64,000 bases of DNA from CAVPGP01 sp963704025 (GCA_963704025.1 CAVPGP010000002.1:1-64000), one strand, 5' to 3'. Counted from the first letter of the stretch, positions 16,978-25,528 are shown. The notes: a model not told the origin generated them from the letters alone. Numbers and translations are program-made.

Positions 16978-17142
16978 CTACGGCGCGATGGCCGAGATGA
17001 CCTGGCTGATCGCGTCCTGGATGGACTGCGACAGGAGCATCAGGACGCCGACGATCGCGACCGTGATCACGGCCAGCACCACGCCGTACTCCGCCATCGT
17101 CTGCCCCTCCTCGCGCTCCAGGCGAGCGAAGAACTTCTGCAT
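16978..17142 (-). CDS. flp: Flp-family type IVb major pilin
   Basis: A 54-residue prepilin: short basic leader, then EREEGQTMAEYGVVLAVI with the G|QxxxEY processing site typical of Flp pilins (cleavage after Gly, Glu at +5 in the mature pilin) and a single hydrophobic helix to the end. The start is the ATG at 17142, which has a near-perfect Shine-Dalgarno (GGGAGGTGA at 17148-17156, minus strand); a longer reading from 17247 would add a non-pilin tail. It is the first gene of the Tad operon and presumably the most abundant product. Confidence 0.93.
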   Translation of the reverse strand: MQKFFARLEREEGQTMAEYGVVLAVITVAIVGVLMLLSQSIQDAISQVISAIAP

Positions 17143-17369
17143 GCGATTCACCTCCCTTCGCTGCACGGGCAGGTCGTGCCGCGCGGCGGCGCGCGAGCCG
17201 GTCGACCGGTGGATAGTGGGGATGGAACGAGCGGTAACGCTGGACACTCAGTGGAACCTTTCCCTCGGGCGTGGCCGCGCCGCCGTCTCGCTTATCTGCC
17301 CACTGTCGGGCAGGTTGCGAGGTTCTAGAACCCCCCAAGAGGGCGAATCTTGCGTCCGTCTAGGCGAAA

Positions 17370-17385
17370 TCACTCGATCGAGTGA
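17370..17385. promoter_or_regulatory. 16-bp perfect palindrome, candidate operator
   Basis: TCACTCGATCGAGTGA is a perfect 16-bp inverted repeat in the intergenic region between the divergent flp operon and the DUF192 gene. It ends 7 bp before a TACGTT -10 hexamer (17393-17398) that is itself 7 nt from the DUF192 start. A dimeric repressor bound here would block that promoter. No cognate regulator can be named. Confidence 0.5.
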
Positions 17386-17405
17386 CAGTCGCTACGTTTA
17401 CCGCC

Positions 17406-17742
17406 GTGAAGACGGTGGAGGTGCTTCGGGAGGACGGGAGCGTGCTGTGCGCGCGCTGTGCGGTCGCCGGCCAGCCCCTGGTCGCGGATGCGCGGTCTCC
17501 TCGGGCGCCGGTCGCTCGAGCCGGACGAGGGGATCTTGCTCCGCCCGGCCGGCTCGATCCACATGCTCTTCATGCGCTTCGCCATCGACGCGGTCTTCGT
17601 CGATCCGGACCTGCGCGTCGTCGGCGTCGAGACGGTGCCGCCCTGGCGGTTCGCCGGCCGGCGCCGCGCAAAGGCGGTCTTCGAGCTCGCCGAGGGTGCG
17701 GCGGCGGGGCTCCGCGAGGGCGAGCGGCTGAGCCTCCGCTGA
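17406..17742 (+). CDS. DUF192 family protein, interrupted by one extra base
   Basis: The N-terminal frame from GTG 17406 (KTVEVLREDGSVLCARCAV) and the C-terminal frame (RMRGLLGRRSLEPDEGILLR, AGSIHMLFMRFAIDAVFVD) are the two halves of one DUF192 domain of about 111 residues. They are offset by one base at CTGGTCGCGG (17478-17487); removing one G near 17480-17481 gives a continuous 'PLSRMRGLLG'. The length, 337 nt, is 3n+1. DUF192 proteins are small beta-barrels of unknown function, often secreted in other bacteria; no signal peptide is present here. Confidence 0.8.
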
Positions 17743-17893
17743 GCGGGGGCCGATCCCTCGATCGGGGGAGGCCGTCCCGCGCGCGGCTGCCGACACTCAG
17801 GGCGAGACCCCGCTGCGGCGCGGGACTCGGAGGGCAGAAGCAAATCGCGCCGCAGGGGTGGCCTGGGCGCCCAAATCCGAGGAGTTGGGCAAC

Positions 17894-19360
17894 ATGTCCC
17901 CACGCCGCATCCACCTGATCGTCCCGTTCGTCGCCGGGGCCGTCGTCGCACTGCTCTGGCGCCGCCGCGTCCGGGCAGCCGCGCCGCCGCCGGTGCTTGC
18001 CGCGCCTCCCGCGCCGCCGCCGGCGACCGACCCGCCGCCGACGTTTGCGGAGCCGAAGCTCCGCCAGCCCGCGTTCGCCGCACCCCGCTTCCATCACCGC
18101 CTCGCAGTCGCGACCTTCGCCGTCGTGTTCTTCGCCGGAGCGGCCTTCTCGGCCGGCGCGGGCGACCGCGTCGGAGCGCTGCTCGACGAGGGCGCGCCCG
18201 TCGTCGACACCGCCACGCCAGACACTGCGACGCCAGACACTGCGACGCCAGACACTGCGACGCCAGACACTGCCTCGACCGAGGCCCAGACGCCGGACGC
18301 GGCAGCGCCGGCCACGGAGCCTGCAGATCTCGCGCCTGCCGATGTGCAGCCCGGCGCAACCCAGCCCGAGACGGCTGCCGCAGTCGGGTCTCCACTAGGT
18401 GAGGCCGCAGCGCCGGAGACCGCACCGGAGACCGCGAAGGCGCAGTGGACGGCGCCCGCGCCCGCGGCGGCGCACGTCGTGCACCGCGCTGTCCTCGCGA
18501 AGCCCGCTGTGCGGTCCTCGGTGCCGGTCTCAGTGCCGGCCTCAGTGCCGACGGTCGCAAAGCCCGCGCCGGTCTTCGCCGCGACGCCGCAGCCCGCTCC
18601 TGAGGTCGACGAGCCTGGCTCGTCGGCGGTCGTCTGGATCAACGCGCCGCTCCCGGACGCGATCCCCCCGAACGCGCGGCTCTCCGCGCGCTTCGCCGAT
18701 CGGCTCCGCTCCGCGTCGCTGGCCTACGGCGTCGACTGGGCGCTGCTCCTCGGCGCCTACCGCGCGGAGGGCTCCCGCGGCAGCCTGCGCGCGGTCGCCG
18801 GCCGCCTGCAGGCCGCCCAGGGCGGCTCGTGGAGTCGCGTGCTGGCGAGCTCCGGCGACACCGGCGTCGCCGACCGAGCGGTCGCGCTCGCCCACTACAA
18901 CCGCATGGTCGGGCTCTTCGCGCTCGTGGACGGCTTCGACGCGGCGAAGCACGGTCTCTCGGTCAGGCTGCTCGCAGACCCGCGGGTCCTGCTGCTGCCG
19001 GCGGGCCGCGCGGATATCGAGGCCGGCCGGGTCGACGTGCGCGTCCTCGCCGTGATCGGCTACCTCGCAGACACGTTCGGCAGCGTCACCGTCTCGTGCC
19101 TCGTGACCGGCCACCGGCTGTACGCCCGGCCCGGCGTCGTCTCCGCGCACATCTTCGGTCGCGCGGTCGACATCGCGAGCCTGGACGGGACGCCGATCGC
19201 CGGCAATCAGGAGCCCGGCGGGCTGACCGAGCACGCCGTCCGTGCCCTGCTCCTGCTCCCGCCCGAAGCCCGCCCGCAACAGGTGATCTCGCTGCTCGGG
19301 CTGGGCGGGCCGTCGTTCCCGCTCGCCGACCACGCGGACCACATCCACGTGGGGTTCTAG
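17894..19360 (+). CDS. M15-like peptidase with a long disordered linker
   Basis: A 488-residue protein. Residues about 8-22 are a membrane helix, a second hydrophobic segment lies near 82-100, and residues about 100-260 form a Pro/Ala/Thr-rich linker that includes a perfect DTATP repeat. The C-terminal globular part carries SAHIFGRAVDI and DHADHIHVGF, the His/Asp and HxH zinc-binding pattern of M15-type (D-Ala-D-Ala carboxypeptidase-like) enzymes. A surface-exposed peptidoglycan hydrolase is inferred. The ATG at 17894 follows GAGGAG at a good distance; the upstream in-frame extension is not needed. Confidence 0.75.
   Translation: MSPRRIHLIVPFVAGAVVALLWRRRVRAAAPPPVLAAPPAPPPATDPPPTFAEPKLRQPAFAAPRFHHRLAVATFAVVFFAGAAFSAGAGDRVGALLDEGAPVVDTATPDTATPDTATPDTATPDTASTEAQTPDAAAPATEPADLAPADVQPGATQPETAAAVGSPLGEAAAPETAPETAKAQWTAPAPAAAHVVHRAVLAKPAVRSSVPVSVPASVPTVAKPAPVFAATPQPAPEVDEPGSSAVVWINAPLPDAIPPNARLSARFADRLRSASLAYGVDWALLLGAYRAEGSRGSLRAVAGRLQAAQGGSWSRVLASSGDTGVADRAVALAHYNRMVGLFALVDGFDAAKHGLSVRLLADPRVLLLPAGRADIEAGRVDVRVLAVIGYLADTFGSVTVSCLVTGHRLYARPGVVSAHIFGRAVDIASLDGTPIAGNQEPGGLTEHAVRALLLLPPEARPQQVISLLGLGGPSFPLADHADHIHVGF
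18206..18265 (+). repeat. Four tandem 15-bp repeats encoding DTATP
   Basis: Units of GACACTGCGACGCCA (first unit with two silent changes) repeated four times plus a partial fifth, inside the disordered linker of the M15-like peptidase. Copy number is likely to vary by slippage and would change linker length in steps of five residues. Confidence 0.85.
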
Positions 19361-19380
19361 GAGGAAGCTACGATCGATGC

Positions 19381-19611
19381 GTGTCCGTCGCCCGACTCGA
19401 AGGCCTGCTCCGTGAGGCGTTCCCCGATGCAGGGGCGCTCCAGGTCCAGGACCGGACCGGCGGCGGCGACCACTTCCAGGTGACGGTCGAGAGCCCGCGC
19501 TTCAGCGGGCTCTCGCTCGTCGAGCAGCACCGGCTCGTCTATGCGGCGCTCGAGGCGCCGCTCCAGGACGGGACGATCCACGAGTTGCGCATCAAGACCC
19601 AGACCGGGTAG
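19381..19611 (+). CDS. bolA: BolA family protein
   Basis: A 76-residue BolA/IbaG-type protein with GTG start: AREAF-like first helix, the 'VQDRTGGGDHFQVTVESPRF' strand-loop with the conserved DHF, and LVEQHRLVYAAL leading to LRIKTQT. BolA proteins bind [2Fe-2S] clusters together with monothiol glutaredoxins; the next gene is exactly such a glutaredoxin, 14 bp downstream. TACGAT lies 6 nt before the GTG, suggesting leaderless expression. Confidence 0.92.
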   Translation: MSVARLEGLLREAFPDAGALQVQDRTGGGDHFQVTVESPRFSGLSLVEQHRLVYAALEAPLQDGTIHELRIKTQTG

Positions 19612-19625
19612 ACGGAGGGAAGAGG

Positions 19626-19985
19626 ATGAGCTACAGCGAGCAGATCAAGTCGGTGATCGAGGAGTCGGACGTGGCCCTGTTCATGAAGGGAAACCCGTCC
19701 TTCGTCATGTGCGGCAACTCGGACCGCGCGCTCCAGGCGCTGCGGAGGGCGGGCGCGCCCGTTACCGCGGTCGACATTCTCCCGGATCCGCGGATCCGTC
19801 AGGACCTCTCCGCGCTCTCCGGCTGGCCGACGATCCCGCAGGTCTTCGTCAAGGGCGAGCTGGTCGGCGGCGCGGACATCGTCGAGGAGCTCGCCGCCTC
19901 CGGCGAGCTCGAGCAGCTGCTGCAGGAGAAGCTCGGCGAGGGCTACGCCGAGGAGCGCGACGAGCAGACGGTCGCGCTGGCCTAG
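19626..19985 (+). CDS. Monothiol glutaredoxin (Grx4 type) with CGNS site
   Basis: A 119-residue monothiol glutaredoxin: VALFMKGNPSFVMCGNSDRA, then the cis-Pro motif WPTIPQVFVKGELVGGADIV. These bind a bridging [2Fe-2S] cluster through glutathione and partner with BolA, which is encoded just upstream. The active site reads CGNS where nearly all family members have CGFS; the cysteine is kept. GAGGAAGAGG precedes the ATG. The C-terminal 20 residues extend slightly beyond the usual domain. Confidence 0.92.
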   Translation: MSYSEQIKSVIEESDVALFMKGNPSFVMCGNSDRALQALRRAGAPVTAVDILPDPRIRQDLSALSGWPTIPQVFVKGELVGGADIVEELAASGELEQLLQEKLGEGYAEERDEQTVALA

Positions 19986-20084
19986 CGGCTTCCGTTTCCG
20001 GCGGTTCCGTGCGCCGCGGTCGCCCGCCGCGGCATCGACGCCCGTTCGCGGAGCGCGTCGGCGACGGGCCTGTGGGGCAATCGT

Positions 20085-20190
20085 CACGCTTTCGTGCCAC
20101 TTGGTCTGACCAGGGCCCGCGCGGCAAACCCGCATGGCTGGCCGATTGGGGACGAATTGTTGCGCTTCCGTGCGTCTTGGTCTGACCAAG
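20085..20190 (+). repeat. Two imperfect direct repeats containing TGGTCTGACCA
   Basis: The 235-bp gap between the glutaredoxin and bcp genes holds two related segments about 76 bp apart. Each ends in the near-palindrome TGGTCTGACCA (20102-20112 and 20178-20188), preceded by GC-TTTCGTGC-ACT and GC-TTCCGTGC-TCT respectively. The core resembles the TGGTNNNACCA operator class of FadR-type GntR regulators. It could equally be a dispersed intergenic repeat. No other feature is seen in the gap. Confidence 0.5.
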
Positions 20191-20220
20191 TGGGCGGTCG
20201 GCCGGAAGGGGTCGCGGTGC

Positions 20221-20695
20221 CTAGCTCGGCAGCGCCTCGAGCACCTGGTCGGCGTGGGTATCCGGCTTCACCTTGTGCATCACCTTGCACCACGTTGCCG
20301 TCCCCGTCGATGATGAAGGTCGACCGCTCCACCCCCATGTAGGTGCGGCCCATGTACTTCTTCTCGGCCCACACGCCGTACTGCTCTGCCACCTCGTGCT
20401 CCGGGTCGGCGAGGAGCGTGAACGGCAGGCCGTACTTCTCCTTGAACTTGACGTGCGACGCGACGCTGTCCGGGCTGACCCCGAGCACGACCGCGCCCGC
20501 CTCCTCGAAGCGCCCGTAGTCGTCCCGGATCCCGCAGGCCTGCGCCGTGCACCCGGGCGTGTCGTCCTTCGGATAGAAGTAGAGGATCACCGGCTTGCCG
20601 CGGAAGTCCTGCAGGCTGACCGTCTCGCCTGCGTCGGTCTCGAGCTGGAAATCCGGCGCCGGCTTGCCTTCGTCGACCTTGCCTTCCTCAACCAT
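20221..20695 (-). CDS. bcp: Thioredoxin-dependent peroxiredoxin (Bcp/PrxQ), one extra base near the 3' end
   Basis: A Bcp-type peroxiredoxin of about 157 residues: PAPDFQLETDAGETVSLQDF, then PVILYFYPKDDTPGCTAQAC with the peroxidatic Cys in PGCT and resolving Cys five residues later, and ERSTFIIDGDGNVV. After that the reading is broken: near 20285-20286 the gene strand reads GTGCAAGGTG where one base fewer restores 'VMHKVKPDTHADQVLEALP' and the TAG at 20221-20223. Total length 475 nt is 3n+1. The ATG at 20695 follows GAGGAG. It reduces hydroperoxides in the cytoplasm. Confidence 0.9.
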
Positions 20696-20727
20696 GCGTC
20701 TCTCGTCTCCTCGGTAGCTTTCGGTCG

Positions 20728-21081
20728 ATGCTAACGGCCCATCACGTGAACGCATTCCTCGTGCTCGCGGTCTGCGTCGCCTCTGCCGTCGCGGGGGTTG
20801 TCGCCTGGCGCCGCCGCACGGGTGCCGGACGGATCGTCTCGCATCTGCTCGCGCTCGCCCAGACGCTGCTGGTCGCGCAGGTCGGGCTCGGCCTGCTGCT
20901 CCTCTCCAACGGGCGCCGTGCGCCCGACCGGCTCCACTACGCGTACGGCTCGTTCGCCCTGCTCGCAGTCCTGACGCCCTGGCTCTACGCACCGGCGGAG
21001 GCGCGTGCGAGGCTGGCCTGGTTCGCGGCCGCGACCGGGATCGCCGCTGCGCTCGCCGTCCGCGCCTATATGACCGCATGA
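20728..21081 (+). CDS. Small four-helix membrane protein
   Basis: A 117-residue membrane protein with four predicted TM segments (about residues 8-26, 37-57, 72-88, 94-114). Family not recognised. It overlaps the next membrane-protein gene by four bases (ATGA), so the two are translationally coupled and may form one complex. TAGCTT sits 7 nt before the ATG. Divergent from bcp, with 32 bp between the start codons. Confidence 0.75.
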   Translation: MLTAHHVNAFLVLAVCVASAVAGVVAWRRRTGAGRIVSHLLALAQTLLVAQVGLGLLLLSNGRRAPDRLHYAYGSFALLAVLTPWLYAPAEARARLAWFAAATGIAAALAVRAYMTA

Positions 21082-21452
21082 GCTTCTGGAACCGCATGAA
21101 CCGCACCGTCCGGGGCTTCGTGATCATCGGCCTCGTGGCGCTCGTGGTCGTCGTGCTCCAGCTCCAGGCGACACTGGCCGCGCTCTCGCTGATCGTCTCG
21201 ATCGCGTTCTTCCTCGCGATCGCCTACTTCGTCTTCCTGGTCTGGCGCGAGCGGCGGAACGACATCGACGTCTGGCCGACGCGGGCCCGCGTCGTCTTCT
21301 ACGGTGCGGCAGCCCTGATCGTGCTCGACCTCGGCCACTACTTCTGGACGCGCAACCTGAACGGGCTGGACGCGCTCGTCTTCTTCCTCGTCCTCGGCGC
21401 AGGCGGCTACGCGATGTTCCGCGTCTGGCGCGACCAGCACCGCTACGGCTAG
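21078..21452 (+). CDS. Small membrane protein, coupled to upstream gene
   Basis: A 124-residue protein with about four TM segments (residues 12-30, 32-55, 72-88, 97-114) and a basic loop WRERRNDIDVWPTRAR between the first and second pairs. Family not recognised. The overlap with the preceding gene and similar topology suggest the two work together. It converges on hemQ with four bases between the stops. Confidence 0.75.
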   Translation: MSFWNRMNRTVRGFVIIGLVALVVVVLQLQATLAALSLIVSIAFFLAIAYFVFLVWRERRNDIDVWPTRARVVFYGAAALIVLDLGHYFWTRNLNGLDALVFFLVLGAGGYAMFRVWRDQHRYG

Positions 21453-21456
21453 GGGG

Positions 21457-22161
21457 CTACGCCTCGACCCGCGACGCGACGCCGTCGAGCCGGTCGAGCG
21501 CCTCGCGGACCGGGAGGTGCCGGCCGACGAAGATCGGCGTGTCGCGCTCCGTGTAGGAGCTCGCCTCCGTGTCGCGCAGCGTCAGCATCAGGTGCATGAA
21601 GTCGGCCGGCTCGTCGCACTCGAACGCGGTCATGAACTCCTGGTCGTCGATTCCGAACGAGTAGGTGGTGTGGTTCTGGATCGACGCAAACTCGGCCCCG
21701 ATCCTGATGTGCTCGTCCATGGCCTGCTGCCGCTGCTCCACGGGCAGCGCGTACCACGGACGGATCTTCACGAACGGGTAGACGACGAGGTACGGCTGCC
21801 CGCGCGGGACGATCTTCCGAGCCTTGCGCGCGCTCGTGTACTGCGAGGGCTTCGTCGTCCCGAGATACGAGTACGGCGTCTGGAGCCAGCCCGCGAGCGG
21901 CGTCCCGTTCAACCCCGCCCCCAGCTCGCCGAGATCCTCGTAGCGCTGTGTGATCCGCCAGAGGAAGAAGTCGGCGTCCGGACGGACGCCCGTGACCGTG
22001 TAGGCCCGCAGCGCGTCCATCCGCCCCGCCCAGTCCTCGACGACCTCGGCGAAGGCCTCCTTGCCCGCCTCGCGCTCCTCGACCGGGAGCCGCCGCCAGG
22101 CAGGGTCGACCTTGAAGAACGTGTAGGCGACGTACTGGCCGGTGTCCTGCTCTGAGCCCAT
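21457..22161 (-). CDS. hemQ: Coproheme decarboxylase HemQ (chlorite dismutase family)
   Basis: A 234-residue Cld-family protein with the two ferredoxin-like repeats: QYVAYTFFKVDPAWRRLP ... and YLVVYPFVKIRPWYALP, then MDEHIRIGAEFASIQNHTTY and DDQEFMTAFECDEPADFM. In monoderm and actinobacterial genomes such proteins are HemQ, which decarboxylates coproheme III to heme b in the coproporphyrin-dependent pathway. No other heme biosynthesis gene is in this window. A chlorite dismutase activity is unlikely in this lineage. Confidence 0.9.
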   Translation of the reverse strand: MGSEQDTGQYVAYTFFKVDPAWRRLPVEEREAGKEAFAEVVEDWAGRMDALRAYTVTGVRPDADFFLWRITQRYEDLGELGAGLNGTPLAGWLQTPYSYLGTTKPSQYTSARKARKIVPRGQPYLVVYPFVKIRPWYALPVEQRQQAMDEHIRIGAEFASIQNHTTYSFGIDDQEFMTAFECDEPADFMHLMLTLRDTEASSYTERDTPIFVGRHLPVREALDRLDGVASRVEA

Positions 22162-22196
22162 CGCGGAGGATGCTAGCGGCCGCCTAGGCTTCAGCC

Positions 22197-22544
22197 GTGC
22201 CCGTGCTCGAGATCAGCGCGCTGCCGCAACCCGGTGTCGACACGGAGGCGGTGATGCGGGTGCTCTGCCGCGCGGTCGCGGGTGTGCTCGGCGAGAGCCC
22301 GCGCGAGACGTGGGCGACCTGGCACACCATCGCGTTCGCCGAGGGCGACGAGGCGCGGGACGCCCAGCCGCACGCGACGCACCCGCCGATCGTCCACATC
22401 CGGATCGGCGCCGGCCGTCCGGTCGAGGTCGTCCGGCAGGTGCGCGCCACGGTGGTCGAGACGCTCGCCCGCGAGCTCGACCTCGACCCGGAGAACGTGT
22501 TCGCGATCGTTGACGAGCTGACGCCGCAGCAGCTCGGCCGCTAG
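22197..22544 (+). CDS. Tautomerase/MIF-superfamily protein
   Basis: A 115-residue protein beginning M-P-V-L-E-I, so the catalytic Pro-1 of the 4-oxalocrotonate tautomerase superfamily would be exposed after Met removal. A beta-alpha-beta layout follows, with 'PIVHIRIGAGRPVEVVRQV' in the second half. Substrate unknown. TAGGCT lies 6 nt before the GTG start, indicating leaderless expression. The stop overlaps the end of the convergent glycosidase-like gene by four bases. Confidence 0.7.
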   Translation: MPVLEISALPQPGVDTEAVMRVLCRAVAGVLGESPRETWATWHTIAFAEGDEARDAQPHATHPPIVHIRIGAGRPVEVVRQVRATVVETLARELDLDPENVFAIVDELTPQQLGR

Positions 22545-23647
22545 CACTGCGTGCGCGCCAGAATCGCCCTTCGGACGATGTCCCGACTCGGCTTCGGAAC
22601 GTCATCGGCGTAGTAGAGCCCCGATTGCAGGCGCTCGAGCTGCCGCTCGTCGCTGACGTGGAAGAGCAGCAGCATCCGCACACCGTGCGAGCAGCGGGCG
22701 AAGCGGATCGCCTCCGCGTACCGCTCTCCCTGCAGAGCCGGCTCGACGGGCCGGATCGACGGCGGCTCGGTGCCGGCGTACGGCGCCGGCTGCGCGTCGA
22801 CGGTCGTCTCGATGCCGTACTCCCCGTAGACGACGGGCAGCTCCGATCCCGGCTGCGGAGTGCCGTCGAAGGCCTCGCCGAGCAGCCGGACGAGCTTGCC
22901 GTGGTCGGCGAGGCCGATCGTCGTCGTGCGCGGGTGCGCGATCACCAGCTCGCTGGAGTTCGTCCCGTACGGGTGCAGGTCGAACATGTCCATCACCGGC
23001 CTGGTGCGGCCGCTGGCACGGTACGCAGCGCCGAGGTCGCGGATGAAGGCCGTCGGCGAGTGGGTCTGCCGCGCTGCGCTGGGGTCGTCCTGGCCGCGCG
23101 GCGCGAGGGCGCCGCCGATCACGTTCACGTGCTCGTCGACCTCCTTCAGCGCGTCGTAGCTCTCGGCGAGCAGGGCCAGATAGGAGGCTGCGGCCGCGTC
23201 CTCGCCGTCCGGCCCGAACTGCGGCAACCAGAAGAGATTGAGGTTCGGCTCGTTGCCGACGATCACGTCTCTGACCTGCGGCAGCTCTCGGGGGATCGAG
23301 CTCGCGTAGGCGGCGAACGTGCGCCTCGCCGCGGGCGTCAGCGGCGTGTCGCCGCTGAACTGATAGACGGCCACGATCGGGCGGATGCCTGCGTCGGCGG
23401 CCGCCTCCGTCGCGCGCCGGAGAGCGGCGAGTTCGCCCGGCGGCGGCTCCTCGAGCCTCGCCCTCCAGACTGCGCTGAAGGCGAGCGCCCGGAGGCCCGC
23501 CGCCTTCGCGAGCGCCACCTCGGCCGCCGGGTCCCCGCTCTTCGCGGAGTCCTCCACGGCGCCGACCAGGAGCGGCTCCTCTCCGTCCCCGCCGCCGCAC
23601 CCGCCGAGCGCGAGCAGCGCCAGGCAGACCACTGCAGCGCTTCGCAC
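22541..23647 (-). CDS. Glycoside-hydrolase-like lipoprotein
   Basis: A 368-residue protein with a lipoprotein signal peptide (lipobox LALGGC near residue 20). The rest is a TIM-barrel of the clan-A glycosidase type: DVIVGNEPNLNLFW supplies the NEP acid/base motif after strand 4 and VVYGEYGIET the nucleophile Glu after strand 7. It is therefore probably a surface-anchored retaining glycosidase; the substrate cannot be inferred. The GTG at 23647 is used because it begins the signal peptide; TAGCCT lies 8 nt upstream. Divergent from uvrC. Confidence 0.75.
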   Translation of the reverse strand: MRSAAVVCLALLALGGCGGGDGEEPLLVGAVEDSAKSGDPAAEVALAKAAGLRALAFSAVWRARLEEPPPGELAALRRATEAAADAGIRPIVAVYQFSGDTPLTPAARRTFAAYASSIPRELPQVRDVIVGNEPNLNLFWLPQFGPDGEDAAAASYLALLAESYDALKEVDEHVNVIGGALAPRGQDDPSAARQTHSPTAFIRDLGAAYRASGRTRPVMDMFDLHPYGTNSSELVIAHPRTTTIGLADHGKLVRLLGEAFDGTPQPGSELPVVYGEYGIETTVDAQPAPYAGTEPPSIRPVEPALQGERYAEAIRFARCSHGVRMLLLFHVSDERQLERLQSGLYYADDVPKPSRDIVRRAILARTQC

Positions 23648-23680
23648 GGTCGCCCAGGCTAGCGGGGTTACGCTGACCGG

Positions 23681-25528
23681 ATGGCGGCGCTCGACGACCA
23701 GCTGAAGCACGTTCCGGCCAAGCCGGGCGTCTACCTGTTCCGCGACGACCGCGGCGAGGTGCTCTACATCGGCAAGGCGAAGACCCTGCGGCCGCGCGTC
23801 CGCTCGTACTTCCAGCGGTCCGGCGACACGCGCGCCGGCATCCAGCAGCTCGCCGAGCGGGTCGACCAGATCGAGACGATCGTCACCGGCAACGAGGTCG
23901 AGGCGCTCCACCTCGAGCAGAACCTCGTCAAGCGGCACCGGCCGCCGTTCAACGTCCGGCTCCGCGACGACAAGTCGTTTCCGTACATCGCCGTCACCGT
24001 CGAGGACGAGTACCCGCGTGTGATGTTCACCCGCGAGCGGCACCGCAGGGGCGTCGTCTACTTCGGGCCGTTCGCGAATGCCAAGAAGGTGCGCGAGACG
24101 CTCGACGTGCTCAACCGCGTCTTCCAGTACCGGCCCTGCGAGGGGCCGAAGCCGGGCCGGCACAGCGGCATCCCGTGCCTGGACTTCCACATCGAACGCT
24201 GTCATGCGCCGTGCGTCGGGTACATCTCGAAGGAGGACTACCGCGCCGTGATCGACGGCGTGATCGAGTTCCTCTCGGGCGACTCGCGGCCGATCGAGCG
24301 GGAGCTCGAGCAGAAGATGACGGAGGCCGCCGCGAACGAGCGCTTCGAGGAGGCAGCCCGCTATCGGAACCGGCTCTTCTCGATCCACCACCTCGCGGAG
24401 CGCCAGGCCGCCGACCGTCGCTCGGTCGGCACGATCGACGTGATCGGCCTGGCCGCCGACGAGCAGCGGGCGGCGGTGCAGGTCTTCCCGCTCCGGGACG
24501 GCAAGATGGTCGACCGCTACTCGTTCCACCTCGAGAACGCTGCCGGCCGGGACGAGGGCGACGTGCTCGAGGCGTTCATCCTCGAGTACTACGGCTCGGC
24601 GCCGTCGATCCCGCCGCAGCTGGTCGTGCCGGCGGCGGCCGGCGACACCGAGGCGCTCGCGCACTACCTCTCCGAGCTGCGTGGCTCCAGGGTCGAGGTG
24701 CGCGTGCCCGAGCGGGGCGAGAAGAAGCGCCTGCAGGAGCTGGCCGACCAGAACGCGCGCATCGCGCTCGAATCGGAGGCCTTCGTGGCGGAGACGACGC
24801 GCCAGCGCCGCGTCCACGCGCTCGAGGAGCTTCGGGAGGCGCTCAACCTCGAGTCGCTTCCGCTGCGGATCGAGTGCTTCGACATCTCGACGATCCAGGG
24901 CGAGTCGCCCGTCGCGTCGATGGTGGTCTTCCAGGACGCGCTGGCGAAGAAGGCGCACTACCGCAAGTTCGGGATCCGGACGCTCGACGGGCAGGACGAC
25001 TTCGCCGCCATGGCGGAGGCCGTGACGCGGCGCTTCGCTCGGCTCGGCGAGGTGACCGACGAGGAGTACGACGAGTCGTTCGCGTCGGAGCCGAACCTCG
25101 TCGTGATCGACGGCGGCAAGGGACAGCTCTCCGCCGCGCTCGCGGCGATGCAAGCGTTCGACCTGCCGCGGGTCGCGGTGATCGCGCTCGCGAAGAAGGA
25201 GGAGGAGGTGTTCCTTCCGGGCCAGCCCGACCCGATCCGGCTCGACCGCTCCTCCGCGGGACTGCAGCTGCTGCAGCGGATCCGGGACGAGGCGCACCGC
25301 TTCGCGCTCGGCTTCCACCGGCAGCGGCGCGATGCGAAGGCCCGCGAGTCGATGTTCGACCGGCTCGACGGCGTCGGGCCCGCACGCCGGCGGGCGCTGC
25401 TGCGCCACTTCGGCTCGGCCGAGGCCGTCGTCAACGCCAGCCAGGAGGAGCTGGAGGGCGTCCCGGGCGTGCCGCCGAAGACGGCGCGGCGGATCTACGC
25501 GCAGCTGCACCGGGCCGGATATGCGTAG
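23681..25528 (+). CDS. uvrC: Excinuclease ABC subunit C
   Basis: A 615-residue UvrC. The N-terminal GIY-YIG nuclease (KPGVYLFRDDRGEVLYIGKA) makes the 3' incision; a UVR motif for UvrB contact lies near residues 205-240 (EAAANERFEEAARYRN); the RNase H-like nuclease for the 5' incision includes RIECFDISTIQGE and VVIDGGKGQ; two helix-hairpin-helix motifs close the protein (LDGVGPARRRALLRHFGS, LEGVPGVPPKTARRI). It is full length. The ATG follows TACGCT by 6 nt. It is not in an operon with uvrA or uvrB here. Confidence 0.97.
   Translation: MAALDDQLKHVPAKPGVYLFRDDRGEVLYIGKAKTLRPRVRSYFQRSGDTRAGIQQLAERVDQIETIVTGNEVEALHLEQNLVKRHRPPFNVRLRDDKSFPYIAVTVEDEYPRVMFTRERHRRGVVYFGPFANAKKVRETLDVLNRVFQYRPCEGPKPGRHSGIPCLDFHIERCHAPCVGYISKEDYRAVIDGVIEFLSGDSRPIERELEQKMTEAAANERFEEAARYRNRLFSIHHLAERQAADRRSVGTIDVIGLAADEQRAAVQVFPLRDGKMVDRYSFHLENAAGRDEGDVLEAFILEYYGSAPSIPPQLVVPAAAGDTEALAHYLSELRGSRVEVRVPERGEKKRLQELADQNARIALESEAFVAETTRQRRVHALEELREALNLESLPLRIECFDISTIQGESPVASMVVFQDALAKKAHYRKFGIRTLDGQDDFAAMAEAVTRRFARLGEVTDEEYDESFASEPNLVVIDGGKGQLSAALAAMQAFDLPRVAVIALAKKEEEVFLPGQPDPIRLDRSSAGLQLLQRIRDEAHRFALGFHRQRRDAKARESMFDRLDGVGPARRRALLRHFGSAEAVVNASQEELEGVPGVPPKTARRIYAQLHRAGYA

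Noticed and set aside
22541..25510. A 989-residue minus-strand open frame across uvrC
   Set aside because: Only its last 368 codons are the glycosidase-like gene; the rest is antisense to uvrC with shadow composition.
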